Source: an uncultured Collinsella sp.
GTDB taxonomy: Bacteria; Actinomycetota; Coriobacteriia; Coriobacteriales; Coriobacteriaceae
Length of the DNA stretch: 64,000 nt
Assembly: GCA_934650095.1 (NCBI GenBank)
Contig: CAKUFT010000004.1
Location: forward strand, 4,342 to 68,341
Direction: 5' to 3'
This document shows, one piece after another, positions 1-8,110 of this stretch; the first letter of the stretch is position 1; every line of letters starts with the position of its first letter. The notes beneath the pieces were generated by a model. It worked only from the letters and a program-made list of their open reading frames with translations, was not told where the DNA came from and did no database searches. The translations under genes and the position numbers were made by a program.

Positions 1-1005
1 ATTGACCTTGGGCATGGCGATATAGTCTTTAAAGCGACCGGGCATGGGGTGCCACAGCGTGTGCACCGCGCCGAGCGTGGAGTAGCAATCGCGCACCGAA
101 TGCGTGATGACGCGCAGTGCCACCAGGTCGTAGATCTCGGAGAATTCCTTGCCCTTGCGCTTCATCTTTTGGTAGATGGACCAATAGTGCTTGGAACGGC
201 CGTTGATCTGGAAGTCTTCCAGGCCAATGCGGTTGAGCTCGTCGGTGAGCGTCTTGATGGTCTCGGCCAGATAGCGCTCACGGACCTCGCGCGACTCCGC
301 CACCATGCGTGCGATGCGCTGGTAGGCATCGGGCTCCAGGTAGAAGAAGGACAGGTCCTCGAGCTCCCATTTAATGGAGCTCATGCCCAGACGGTCGGCC
401 AGGGGCGCGTACACGTCCATGGTCTCACGAGCCTTAAACAGGCGACGGTCCTCACGCAGGGCGGCAAGGGTGCGCATGTTGTGCAGACGATCGGCAAGCT
501 TAACGATAATGACGCGGATGTCCTTGGACATGGCGAGGAACATCTTGCGCAGCGTGAGGGCCTGCTTCTCGTCCATGCTGTCGACTTCGATGTTGGTGAG
601 CTTGGTCACGCCATCGACGAGCTCGGCCACCGTATCGCCAAACAGGCCGGAAACATCGGCAAGCGAGGTCTCGGTATCCTCGACGGTATCGTGCAGCAGC
701 GCGGCGCACACCACGTCACAGTCCATCTTGAGGTCGGCCAAAATGATGGCCACCTCGACGGGATGGTTAATGTACATCTCGCCCGAGCGGCGCTTTTGGT
801 TGCAGTGCTTCTCGGCGGCAAAGCAGTAGGCCTGTTCAACCTTAGAGAAGTCGTCCTCATTCATATATTTGAGGCACAGGCGCTCCAGCTTGTCGTAGCT
901 GTCCGCCATAATCTCGGGCGGCAGCTCATCAGCATGCTTATAGTGCTCCATCTCCGAGAACGGCTGGAGGATGGAATCATGGGCGGTACGGGCTGCGGCA
1001 TCCAT
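1..1005 (-). CDS. relA: RelA/SpoT family (p)ppGpp synthetase/hydrolase, 5' part
   Basis: Makes and probably hydrolyses the alarmone (p)ppGpp in the cytosolic stringent response. Translating the minus strand from 1005 gives an uninterrupted N-terminal half that runs off the left edge. An HD hydrolase domain is visible, with the HDTVEDT motif and then LADRLHNMRTL. The start of the synthetase domain follows, with ING-SKHYWSIYQKMKRKG and YDLVALRVI. The ATG at 1005 is preceded by a GGGGA-type Shine-Dalgarno and lies 15 bases after the stop of the recJ-helicase gene, so the two are probably co-transcribed. The C-terminal TGS and ACT regions are outside the window. Both enzymatic domains look intact as far as visible, which suggests a bifunctional Rel. 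Confidence 0.93.
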   Translation of the reverse strand, partial: MDAAARTAHDSILQPFSEMEHYKHADELPPEIMADSYDKLERLCLKYMNEDDFSKVEQAYCFAAEKHCNQKRRSGEMYINHPVEVAIILADLKMDCDVVCAALLHDTVEDTETSLADVSGLFGDTVAELVDGVTKLTNIEVDSMDEKQALTLRKMFLAMSKDIRVIIVKLADRLHNMRTLAALREDRRLFKARETMDVYAPLADRLGMSSIKWELEDLSFFYLEPDAYQRIARMVAESREVRERYLAETIKTLTDELNRIGLEDFQINGRSKHYWSIYQKMKRKGKEFSEIYDLVALRVITHSVRDCYSTLGAVHTLWHPMPGRFKDYIAMPKVN

Positions 1006-1020
1006 CGAGGTCCCCTTCCC

Positions 1021-4000
1021 CTAGGCCCGCGGTACGATCGGGCGGTTAACTTTGGCTAGCATATCAGAAGCGCACGAATCGAGCGCCCAGCTCCGGAAAG
1101 CCGAGAACTCCATGCGCGAGCGCAGACCCTCCAAATAGCGGATTGACCTGCTCAATTGCACGCGGCCGGGGTTTTCGGCCATCGCGATGCGACGCGTGTC
1201 GTCAAACCCCGAAACGCGGCAGAAACCAAGCTCTTCGAAGATTCCCAGACCACTTTCCACCGAGCGCTCGTCAACCGGCGTGCGAGCATCGATGGCAAGG
1301 CACATCTGCGCGATGTCGATATCGCTCGCACTAAACGAGTCGTCCCCCGTCTTGCCGCGGTTGGAGCGCCACATAGTCTGCAGCGCGCGATAGAGCGTGA
1401 CGAGCTCGTCGCGCTCGGGCGCATAGCAGTCGAGCAGGCGCTCGTTAATGCGGGCATCGCGCGACGAGTAGAGCAGATGGATCACGGCGGGCTGTCCATC
1501 ACGGCCGGCACGCCCGCTCATCTGGTTGAACTCGATGGCGCCAAACGGCATGTGGTAGAGCACGACATGGCGGATATCGGGCAGGTTGACGCCCTCGCCA
1601 AAGGCAGAGGTCGAAACGATGCAGCTGAGGCTTCCGTCTCGGAATGCCTCCTCCACACGGCGGCGATCGGAGCGCGCAAGCCCCGCGTTATAGAACGCAA
1701 TGCGGGTCGCGCAATCGGGCACGCGCTTGCGCAGCGTCTTGGCAAGCGCCACGGACTGGTCGCGCGAGTTGACGTAGATGACGGTCTTCTCCCCCGTCGC
1801 CACGATAGACACCAGGCGGTTCTCACGGCTCGCAAGATCGCGGTCGTCCTCGAGCTGCAGGTTCTCGCGCACCGTCTCGTCGACCACTGTACGGGTAATC
1901 GGCAGCACGCGGGCGAGCTCGGCCACGACCGGAGCCGTCGCGGTGGCCGTCGCGGCCATAACGACCGGGTCGCCCAGGGCCTTGAGGATATCGGGCATGT
2001 CAAGATAGGCACTGCGGTCGCCGCCCTTGGCAAGGCCGGCATGGTGCGCCTCATCGATAACGACAAATCCGATGCGCCCGGAACGCGCGAAGCGATCGCG
2101 GTGAATGGACAGGAATTCGGGCGTCGTGAGCACGATGCCGGTGCGGCCCGAAGCCAAGCCGGCGAACACGTCATCGCGCGCGGCCTCCACGGTCTCGCCA
2201 GTCAGCACGCCGACGCCAATGCCGAGCGCGGCCATCGTCGACGAGAGGTGATAGGCCTGGTCGGCCACGAGTGCACGCAGCGGATAGACAAAGATGCTCG
2301 CACGCCCGCGAAGGACCGCCTCGCGTGCGGCATGCACATGGAAGATGAGGGACTTGCCGCGTCCCGTTCCCATAACGGCCAGAACACTTTGGTGATCGGC
2401 CAGGGCATCGAGCGCCTCGACCTGTGCGCGGTGCGGCTGGTTCGAGCCGATAAAGCTGTGGATGAGCGAGCGCGTGAGCTCGGTATAGGAAAGCTGGGCG
2501 AGCGTCTGGCGCTTGCGAGACTCCAGGCGCAGACCAGAGTCTGCAGGCTCCACGCCACGGCGAAGTTCGCATGCCGGGTCGTCAACGCTGGACGCCGTGG
2601 TGTCGCGGACTAGGACATCCTTGATCATGAGCTTGGGCTTTACGCGGCCCTGCCAATGCTCGGCCACAGCCTCGAACACCAAGTCGACCGCGCTATCGCA
2701 ATTGATGAGCTTATCAATCTGCGGCACGCGGAACATGATGGCCGGCACGCTCGCAGCACCATCTGTCGCCACAAAGCGCATGTGCTCGCCGGTTTTGCCC
2801 ACCACGGCGCGGTCGCACATCGTCACACCCTCGGCGGCCAACAGAGGCACTTTGTTGCCCTGGCCAAACGGCTCAAGGCGAGAAATCTGCTCGATGGTCT
2901 CGATATTCAGTTCGGAAAGGTCGACAGTAGCGGCAACCTCGTCGGTGTCTTCAAAGTCCTCGGCAGGAAGCTCGGACAGTACGGCGGAAAGACGGCGGCG
3001 GAACTCATCGAGCTTGGATGCCTCGATAGTCACGCCCACGGCGCCCGCATGCCCGCCGCGACGAATCAGCAGGTCGGAGCAGCGCTCGACGGCGTCGAAC
3101 AGGTTGACTTTGCCCACCGAGCGACCCGAACCGCGCGCGATACCGTCCTCGATCGAGAACAGCAGCGCCGGCACGTGATAGCGGTTGGTCAGACGGCTTG
3201 CCACGATGCCCTTGACGCCCTCGTGCCAGCCCTCGCCGCCCACGACGATTGCGCGGCCGCCGTCATAGGTCTCCTCGACCTTTGCCATGGCATCGCGTGT
3301 GAGTTCCGCCTCTATCTCGCGGCGTTGACGGTTGATCTCCTCGAGCTCGGCCGCCAGCGCGCTTGCCTCGATGGGATCGCGGGCAAGCAGCAGGTCGAGC
3401 GCCAGCTTGGGATCGGCCATACGACCGGCGGCGTTCAGGCGGGGAATGAGCGAAAACGACAGGCCATCGGCTGTAATGCTGGAAAGGTCGGCCTTGGCGA
3501 GCGTGGCGAGCGCAATATAACCGGGACGGGCGGTCACGCGCATCTGCTGGATGCCCTCGGCGACCAGTGCGCGGTTCTCGGGCGTCAGCGGCATCATGTC
3601 GGACACGGTGCCCAGCGCCGCGACCTCAATCAGCGAACGCCAATACGACGGCTTACCCAGGCGCTCGCCCAGAACCTGAACCAGCTTGAGCGCTACGCCG
3701 GCACCGGCAAGCTCGCGCGAGGGACCCTCGTCCTCGAGCTTGGGGTCGGTCAGGGGCACACCCCGCGGCACCTGGTCGGAGGGCTCATGATGGTCCGTGA
3801 CCACCAGATCGATCCCCAGGCTCTCCAGATAGGAAACCTCTTCCTTGGCGGCGATGCCGTTGTCGACGGTCACGATCAGCTGGGGATGAGCGAGCTCATT
3901 AACGCGATCGAGCGCCGCACGCGACAAGCCATAGCCCTCGTCAAAGCGATGCGGAATAAACGGCGTGACATCGGCGCCAAACGCGCGCAGCGCCTCGGTC

Positions 4001-4308
4001 AGCAGGCAGGTCGACGTAATACCGTCAACATCGAAGTCGCCGAAGACGGCGATGTGCTCGTGGTTGCGAATAGCACACTCAACGCGGTCGGCAACGACCG
4101 ACATACCCGGAATAATGAGCGGGTCGGCCCAGTCGCGGTCGAGCGAAGGCGTCAAAAACAGCTGGCCCTCCTCGATGGAGCCAATGCCGTGCGCGACCAT
4201 GATGCGCGCCACCAACCCGGGAATGCCCAGACCGGCCGAAAGCTCTTTTTCGAGCTCGGGATTTTGCTGGGCGACCGCCCAGCGATGCGTCGTCTTAAGC
4301 GATGACAT
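1021..4308 (-). CDS. recJ: RecJ exonuclease fused to a RecQ-type DEAH helicase
   Basis: Predicted single-strand 5'-3' DNA exonuclease joined to an SF2 helicase, 1095 aa. Residues about 1-570 are RecJ: GDFDVDG near 90, DNG near 149, the DHH triad at 172-174, and the DHHA1 GGHAG motif near 418. From about 605 to the end lies a RecQ-like helicase: Walker A GTGRGKS at 647-653, DEAH at 752-755, and a C-terminal SGRAGRDGQPA motif VI. Typical RecJ is roughly 550-800 aa, so the helicase is an added module. I chose the ATG at 4308 because RecJ similarity begins just after it. A GTG at 4353 would add 15 unrelated residues. relA follows 15 bases downstream. The fusion suggests unwinding coupled to degradation in repair. 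Confidence 0.92.
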   Translation of the reverse strand: MSSLKTTHRWAVAQQNPELEKELSAGLGIPGLVARIMVAHGIGSIEEGQLFLTPSLDRDWADPLIIPGMSVVADRVECAIRNHEHIAVFGDFDVDGITSTCLLTEALRAFGADVTPFIPHRFDEGYGLSRAALDRVNELAHPQLIVTVDNGIAAKEEVSYLESLGIDLVVTDHHEPSDQVPRGVPLTDPKLEDEGPSRELAGAGVALKLVQVLGERLGKPSYWRSLIEVAALGTVSDMMPLTPENRALVAEGIQQMRVTARPGYIALATLAKADLSSITADGLSFSLIPRLNAAGRMADPKLALDLLLARDPIEASALAAELEEINRQRREIEAELTRDAMAKVEETYDGGRAIVVGGEGWHEGVKGIVASRLTNRYHVPALLFSIEDGIARGSGRSVGKVNLFDAVERCSDLLIRRGGHAGAVGVTIEASKLDEFRRRLSAVLSELPAEDFEDTDEVAATVDLSELNIETIEQISRLEPFGQGNKVPLLAAEGVTMCDRAVVGKTGEHMRFVATDGAASVPAIMFRVPQIDKLINCDSAVDLVFEAVAEHWQGRVKPKLMIKDVLVRDTTASSVDDPACELRRGVEPADSGLRLESRKRQTLAQLSYTELTRSLIHSFIGSNQPHRAQVEALDALADHQSVLAVMGTGRGKSLIFHVHAAREAVLRGRASIFVYPLRALVADQAYHLSSTMAALGIGVGVLTGETVEAARDDVFAGLASGRTGIVLTTPEFLSIHRDRFARSGRIGFVVIDEAHHAGLAKGGDRSAYLDMPDILKALGDPVVMAATATATAPVVAELARVLPITRTVVDETVRENLQLEDDRDLASRENRLVSIVATGEKTVIYVNSRDQSVALAKTLRKRVPDCATRIAFYNAGLARSDRRRVEEAFRDGSLSCIVSTSAFGEGVNLPDIRHVVLYHMPFGAIEFNQMSGRAGRDGQPAVIHLLYSSRDARINERLLDCYAPERDELVTLYRALQTMWRSNRGKTGDDSFSASDIDIAQMCLAIDARTPVDERSVESGLGIFEELGFCRVSGFDDTRRIAMAENPGRVQLSRSIRYLEGLRSRMEFSAFRSWALDSCASDMLAKVNRPIVPRA

Positions 4309-4360
4309 AGGCGCCCACCCCCGATAGGGGCAGGTCGCCGCGATACCTCTCACGGTTCAT
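4295..4360 (-). CDS. Possible 21-codon leader ORF overlapping the recJ start
   Basis: An ATG at 4360 has a good AGAGGA Shine-Dalgarno nine bases upstream and opens a 21-codon frame. It stops just inside recJ (TAA at 4297-4295), in a different frame, while the recJ ATG at 4308 has only a poor ribosome site. This could be a translationally coupled leader peptide. It could also be chance; the peptide resembles nothing I know. Confidence 0.35.
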   Translation of the reverse strand: MNRERYRGDLPLSGVGAYVIA

Positions 4361-4416
4361 AGCGATGAGTCCTCTGTGTATGCCCGCTTCGGCAGGCAGA
4401 TCTGTTGAACGGATTT

Positions 4417-4444
4417 ATTATACCGTGCAGCACGGACGCAAAAC
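4417..4444 (-). promoter_or_regulatory. Putative sigma-70 promoter of recJ-relA with a palindromic spacer
   Basis: On the minus strand a perfect TATAAT (4422-4417) lies 16 bases from GTTTTG (4444-4439). The spacer contains the perfect palindrome CCGTGC-A-GCACGG (4423-4435), placed where a repressor would block polymerase. Transcription would start near 4410, about 50 bases before the first ATG. Confidence 0.5.
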
Positions 4445-4583
4445 GCCGCGGTACGCCCCGGTTTCGGCAAACGAAGGCGGTAAAATCCTCGAAATAATCG
4501 AGCGTTTCTGCCGCACGAACGTATGCAAGCGTCTAGCATATCCATTCAAATGCATTTATGGGCAAAGGGAGTCACAGGGCTAT

Positions 4584-5582
4584 ATGAAGCAATGGGTTGG
4601 ACTGGGCAAGTTTCTCGCGGGTCACATGCAGATCATCGTTCCGATTTGCGTGGCGCTTGGCGTACTCTTTCCCCATCAGATCGGCGTGCTCAAGCCCATC
4701 GTTCCCGCCCTGTTTGCCTTTATGACGTTTCAGGGCGCGCTGAGCAACACTTTCCATCAGGTGGCCGAGGTATTCCGCCGTCCGCTACACCTGATTCTGG
4801 CGCTGTTGGTCTCGGCGGTACTCATCCCCATCGCGGCGTATGCCATGGCCTCACTGTTCTTTGGTTCCAACCCCAACCTCGTCTGTGGCATCGTGCTCGA
4901 GTACAGCGTGCCCGTAGCCGTCACCGCTTTTATGTGGATCAGCATGTTCGGCGGCAACGGCCCGCTCGCGCTCACCATTATCCTGACGTCCTCGGTCATC
5001 TCGCCTGTGACGATTCCGCTCACGCTCAAGCTCCTGCTGGGCGCCACCGTTTCGATCGATGTGCCGAGCATGATGCAGAACATGGCCTTTATGATCGCCA
5101 TCCCCGCCGTGCTCGGCATCGTCATCAACGAGCTCACGCGTGGCTGGGGTCACGAGAAGCTCTCCCCCGCGCTCTCACCCGCTTGCAAGTTCATGATGAT
5201 GGGCGTCATCGCGTCCAACTCCACCGCCATGAGCGAGTACGTGCTGCATATGAATGTTGAGCGCTTGGAAGTCGCCCTCTTTATCCTGGCGTTCGCCATC
5301 AGCGGCTTTATCATCGGCATTCTGGTCGCACGCGCCCTGCAGCTGCCGTATAGCGAGACGACCACCATGTGCTTTACCTGCGGCATGCGCAACATCTCTT
5401 CGGGCGCCGTCATCGCCACGCAGTATTTTCCCGGCGAAGTCGTGTTCCCCGTCATGTGCGGCACGCTGTTCCAGCAGGTGCTGGCCTCGATTATCGGGCA
5501 TCTCTTTGAGCGCCTGACCGGCGAGGAGCGCGGCAAACAGCGCAAACGCGTCGAGGCCGGCCGCGACGCAATGACACGCTAG
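4584..5582 (+). CDS. BASS-family (bile acid:sodium symporter-like) transporter
   Basis: Integral membrane protein of 332 aa with about nine to ten hydrophobic segments, belonging to the bile acid:Na+ symporter (SBF/BASS) superfamily. Visible cues are the early VLFPHQIGVLKP region, PVAVTAFMW, VTIPLTLKLLLG, and the C-terminal CGMRNISSGAVIA motif typical of the cation-binding crossover. The frame is open upstream to 4365, but those 73 residues are hydrophilic and unlike the family. I place the start at the ATG at 4584, after AGGGAG/CAGGG. It is divergent from recJ and convergent with the next gene. The substrate cannot be read from sequence: family members carry bile acids, pantoate, pyruvate or other organic anions. 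Confidence 0.8.
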   Translation: MKQWVGLGKFLAGHMQIIVPICVALGVLFPHQIGVLKPIVPALFAFMTFQGALSNTFHQVAEVFRRPLHLILALLVSAVLIPIAAYAMASLFFGSNPNLVCGIVLEYSVPVAVTAFMWISMFGGNGPLALTIILTSSVISPVTIPLTLKLLLGATVSIDVPSMMQNMAFMIAIPAVLGIVINELTRGWGHEKLSPALSPACKFMMMGVIASNSTAMSEYVLHMNVERLEVALFILAFAISGFIIGILVARALQLPYSETTTMCFTCGMRNISSGAVIATQYFPGEVVFPVMCGTLFQQVLASIIGHLFERLTGEERGKQRKRVEAGRDAMTR

Positions 5583-5612
5583 GCCATCCGCATCGCGCGG
5601 GCACTCGCTTTG

Positions 5613-6410
5613 CTACGCGAGCGCTTCCAGATGCGCGCGCAGGCGCTCCGCATCGATATCGAGCGTGGTCTCGGCATTGACCTGGGCCAGACGATAGCCC
5701 ACAAAGTAGGGCGATACCACCCAACGCGGAAGTGCCTTGGCGATGGTTCGACCGTCCATGTGGTAGAAGAACAAGTTGTACGACTCCGCGCGACCGCCGT
5801 GGTGCTCGTGAAGGATATAGCGTAGGACCACTTGAATCGCATCGGCGAATAGACCGGCCTCGGCTTGGTCGTGCGCGTCATCGCTGGCGGCGATTCCCTG
5901 TGGGGCCGAGACGTTGACCTCAAAGAATCCCATGATCGGCTCGGTCGAGATATTGACCGCGACCCTTCCCCGCCGCCAAACATCGATGCCTTCAAAGTTG
6001 GCTGAGGTCAGTGCCGCGTAGCCGTCCTCCTGCTCCAAGCCCACAATCTGCATGTGTGGATGCGCCAAGCTTCCGCCCGAAAGCGGGCCCTTGTTCTTGT
6101 ACATGAGTACACTGCGGTACTGTTGGGAATCGATCATCTGCTGCCAACAGCTCAGGGCAAATCGCATCACATGATGCAGCTCGTCCGGTACATAGGTCAC
6201 CAAATCGGCGTCGTGGTCGGATGACTCGATCAATACAGTCTGGCGAGTGGCCCGCAAGGTCTTGAACTTATTCTCGAGCCAGATGCAGTCACCATCGCGC
6301 TGGATGATGTCGGCAAGTCCTTCCGTGTCGCAAAAGGGGCACGCGGTGCCAGGGCGGCGGTTGTCGTCGGGCTTGCCACTCGCCTGTCGAACGTCAAATA
6401 CGAGCGCCAC
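5613..6410 (-). CDS. GalT/HIT-superfamily protein (DUF4931-like)
   Basis: A 265-aa cytosolic protein of the galactose-1-phosphate uridylyltransferase/HIT fold. Near the N-terminus, CPFCDTEGL suggests a metal-binding Cys pair. In the middle, GGSLAHPHMQIVG gives the HxHxQ nucleotidyl-transfer signature of GalT-like enzymes. The GTG start at 6410 lies three bases after the cutC stop, so the two are probably co-transcribed. It is shorter than canonical GalT and seems to match the DUF4931 group, whose substrate is not established to my knowledge. A nucleotidyltransferase or hydrolase acting on a sugar or nucleotide phosphate is the most that can be inferred. Confidence 0.7.
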   Translation of the reverse strand: MALVFDVRQASGKPDDNRRPGTACPFCDTEGLADIIQRDGDCIWLENKFKTLRATRQTVLIESSDHDADLVTYVPDELHHVMRFALSCWQQMIDSQQYRSVLMYKNKGPLSGGSLAHPHMQIVGLEQEDGYAALTSANFEGIDVWRRGRVAVNISTEPIMGFFEVNVSAPQGIAASDDAHDQAEAGLFADAIQVVLRYILHEHHGGRAESYNLFFYHMDGRTIAKALPRWVVSPYFVGYRLAQVNAETTLDIDAERLRAHLEALA

Positions 6411-6413
6411 GGG

Positions 6414-7091
6414 CTATGCCTCCAGCGGCACGATCTTGGTGCCATGGAGCTCAGACACGCCCAGTTTCGCCGCAACCACATCGCGGTTGGCCGTGGTAAT
6501 CCCGCCGCCGGGAAGGATGGTCAAACGATCGCCAGCATACTCGATTAAACGAGTCAGGTGATCGAAATTGTCCTCGATCGGTGTGCCGGCCGCGCCACCA
6601 TGCGTCAGGATGCGCGCAACGCCGCAGTCGGCAAGCGTGTCAATTGCGTCGAGCTGAGCCTCGGGCGAGAGCTGGTCAAATGCCATATGGAAGGTGATGT
6701 CGACGGACTCGCGCTTGCACTCCTCGGTCGCACAGCCCGCAGCCATCACGAGGGCACCGAGCGTGAGTTCATCGAGCGCCCAGCCGCCGGCGCAGGGCTT
6801 GCAGCATCCAAAGACCAGGCCGTCAACGCCGGCACTCACGGCAAGGCCCAGGTCCATCTCCATCATGCGCAGCTCGTCTTGGTTGTAATGAAAGTCGCCA
6901 CCACGCGGGCGAATCATGCACATCACCCGTGCACCATGCTCGTGAGCATAGTTGACCGTAGCGCTGATGACGCCGGCCGAAGGCGTGGTGCCACCGACGG
7001 CGAGGTTGTCGCACAGCTCGATGCGCCCCGCACAGGCCTCGATGGCTGCCGGCACCCGTTCAAAGTTCTCGGCACAAAACTCGTACAGCAT
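6414..7091 (-). CDS. cutC: CutC family protein
   Basis: A 225-aa TIM-barrel protein of the CutC family, historically linked to copper homeostasis though the biochemical role is unclear. Diagnostic stretches are the N-terminal CAENFERVPAAIEACAGRIELC, the GGTTPSAGV loop, MIRPRGGDFHYN, and the late ILTHGGAAGT and LPGGGI. The frame is open to 7148, but the ATG at 7091 has a GGGGGT ribosome site and matches the usual CutC N-terminus. It is the first gene of a two-gene unit with the GalT-like protein. The palindrome cluster lies upstream. Confidence 0.88.
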   Translation of the reverse strand: MLYEFCAENFERVPAAIEACAGRIELCDNLAVGGTTPSAGVISATVNYAHEHGARVMCMIRPRGGDFHYNQDELRMMEMDLGLAVSAGVDGLVFGCCKPCAGGWALDELTLGALVMAAGCATEECKRESVDITFHMAFDQLSPEAQLDAIDTLADCGVARILTHGGAAGTPIEDNFDHLTRLIEYAGDRLTILPGGGITTANRDVVAAKLGVSELHGTKIVPLEA

Positions 7092-7172
7092 AGATAGACC
7101 CCCAAAGGCAGCAAGTGTTTTCCGACGGGCATTGTCGCACGCCCCCATGAAGTTGCGGTGGAATGGGGGCTA

Positions 7173-7207
7173 ATTGGTGCAAAGTAACCTGACCCCCTTG
7201 CACCAAT
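7173..7207. repeat. Short hairpin repeat with 15-base loop, copy A
   Basis: Perfect 10-base arms ATTGGTGCAA and TTGCACCAAT enclose a 15-base loop, agtaacctgaccccc. The loop matches the loop at 52702-52716 at 10 of 15 positions and has the same length, although the arms differ. Confidence 0.55.
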
Positions 7208-7281
7208 CTCTTGACAACAACGAAAACGCCGGTGTTTTGGCAACGCCAGCGAGCGGGCGCCAGAGCGAACAAATTGGCATG

Positions 7282-7317
7282 AAAAGAAGGCGGCATAGAC
7301 CTTCTGGTCATGCCGCC
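7282..7317 (-). terminator. Terminator of the liv operon
   Basis: On the minus strand GGCGGCATGACC pairs with GGTC-T-ATGCCGCC (one bulge), followed by TTCTTTT. It lies 80 bases after the livF stop. It is a plausible rho-independent terminator, perhaps weakly bidirectional. Confidence 0.65.
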
Positions 7318-7361
7318 CTCTTTGAATGACAAGTTGTCGCTCTGGCGCCCGCGCAGCGTCG

Positions 7362-7397
7362 GATGGTTACGGCGTTTGGTAAAACGCCGTAACCATC
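7362..7397. repeat. 16-bp perfect stem abutting the livF stop
   Basis: GATGGTTACGGCGTTT (7362-7377) and AAACGCCGTAACCATC (7382-7397) flank a four-base loop. The livF stop codon begins in the last base of the arm. No U-tract follows, so it looks like an mRNA 3'-end stabiliser or a repeat rather than a classical terminator. Confidence 0.65.
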
Positions 7398-8110
7398 TAA
7401 CCGCCCAAGTAAGCCTTGCGGACGTTGTCGTCGTGCAGGAGCTCTTGGCCGGTGCCGGTCATGGTGATCTTGCCGGTCTCGAGCACGTAGCCGCGCGTGG
7501 CGATCGAAAGCGCCATCTGCGCGTTCTGCTCGACCAGAAGCACCGTGGTGCCGGCCTTGTGCAGATCCTCGACAATCTGGAAGATCTGCTCAATCAGAAT
7601 CGGCGCCAGGCCCATGGAGGGCTCGTCGAGCATGAGCAGCTTGGGGTTGCTCATAAGGGCGCGGCCCATAACGAGCATCTGCTGCTCGCCGCCCGAAAGG
7701 GTGCCGGCGACCTGGCGACGACGCTCCTTAAGGCGCGGGAACTGCTCGTAGACGCGCTCAAGGCCCGGGGCAACCGTGGACTTGGGCTGCGTGTAGGCAC
7801 CCATCTCCAGGTTCTCCTCGACCGTCATCTGCAAAAAGGCGCGACGGCCCTCGGGCACCTGAGCCAGGCCCTTGCTCACCAGCTTGTCGGCGGGCGTATG
7901 GGTAATATCCTCGCCCATAAACTTGATGGAGCCGGTTTTGGAGCGCAGCAGGCCCGAGACGGTCTTAAGCGTCGTGGACTTGCCGGCACCGTTGGCACCA
8001 ATCAGGGCCACGATCTCGCCCTCATTGACGTTAAAGGAGATGTCCTTGATGGCGTGGATGGCGCCGTACCAGACGTTGATGTTGTAGACGGAAAGCATCG
8101 GCTCTGCCAT
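7397..8110 (-). CDS. livF: Branched-chain amino acid ABC transporter ATPase LivF
   Basis: One of two ATPases energising high-affinity uptake of leucine, isoleucine and valine. The 237-aa protein has Walker A GANGAGKST near residue 40, the ABC signature LSGGEQQM near 135, and Walker B LLMLDEPSMGLAP just after. Length and the MGLAP variant fit LivF rather than LivG. It is the last gene of the operon livJ-livH-livM-livG-livF on the minus strand, and its start abuts the livG stop with no gap. Strong hairpins follow the stop. Confidence 0.94.
   Translation of the reverse strand: MAEPMLSVYNINVWYGAIHAIKDISFNVNEGEIVALIGANGAGKSTTLKTVSGLLRSKTGSIKFMGEDITHTPADKLVSKGLAQVPEGRRAFLQMTVEENLEMGAYTQPKSTVAPGLERVYEQFPRLKERRRQVAGTLSGGEQQMLVMGRALMSNPKLLMLDEPSMGLAPILIEQIFQIVEDLHKAGTTVLLVEQNAQMALSIATRGYVLETGKITMTGTGQELLHDDNVRKAYLGG

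Larger units (their letters stand above)
7092..7396. repeat. Gene-free stretch with nested palindromes
   Basis: Between cutC and livF there is no credible gene. Going right: GCCCCCAT/ATGGGGGC arms (7141-7148, 7163-7170); the 7173-7207 hairpin; a long inverted repeat whose 16-base outer arms near 7253-7268 and 7338-7353 enclose the terminator at 7282-7317; and a 16-bp perfect stem at 7362-7397. All could form strong hairpins in DNA or RNA. Confidence 0.75.

Noticed and set aside
2656..4305. A 549-codon plus-strand frame opposite recJ
   Set aside because: Antisense shadow of a real gene in GC-rich DNA, with no ribosome site or recognisable domain.
4365..4583. Upstream extension of the BASS transporter by 73 codons
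   Set aside because: The residues are hydrophilic and include promoter sequence of recJ; the ATG at 4584 begins at the first conserved region.
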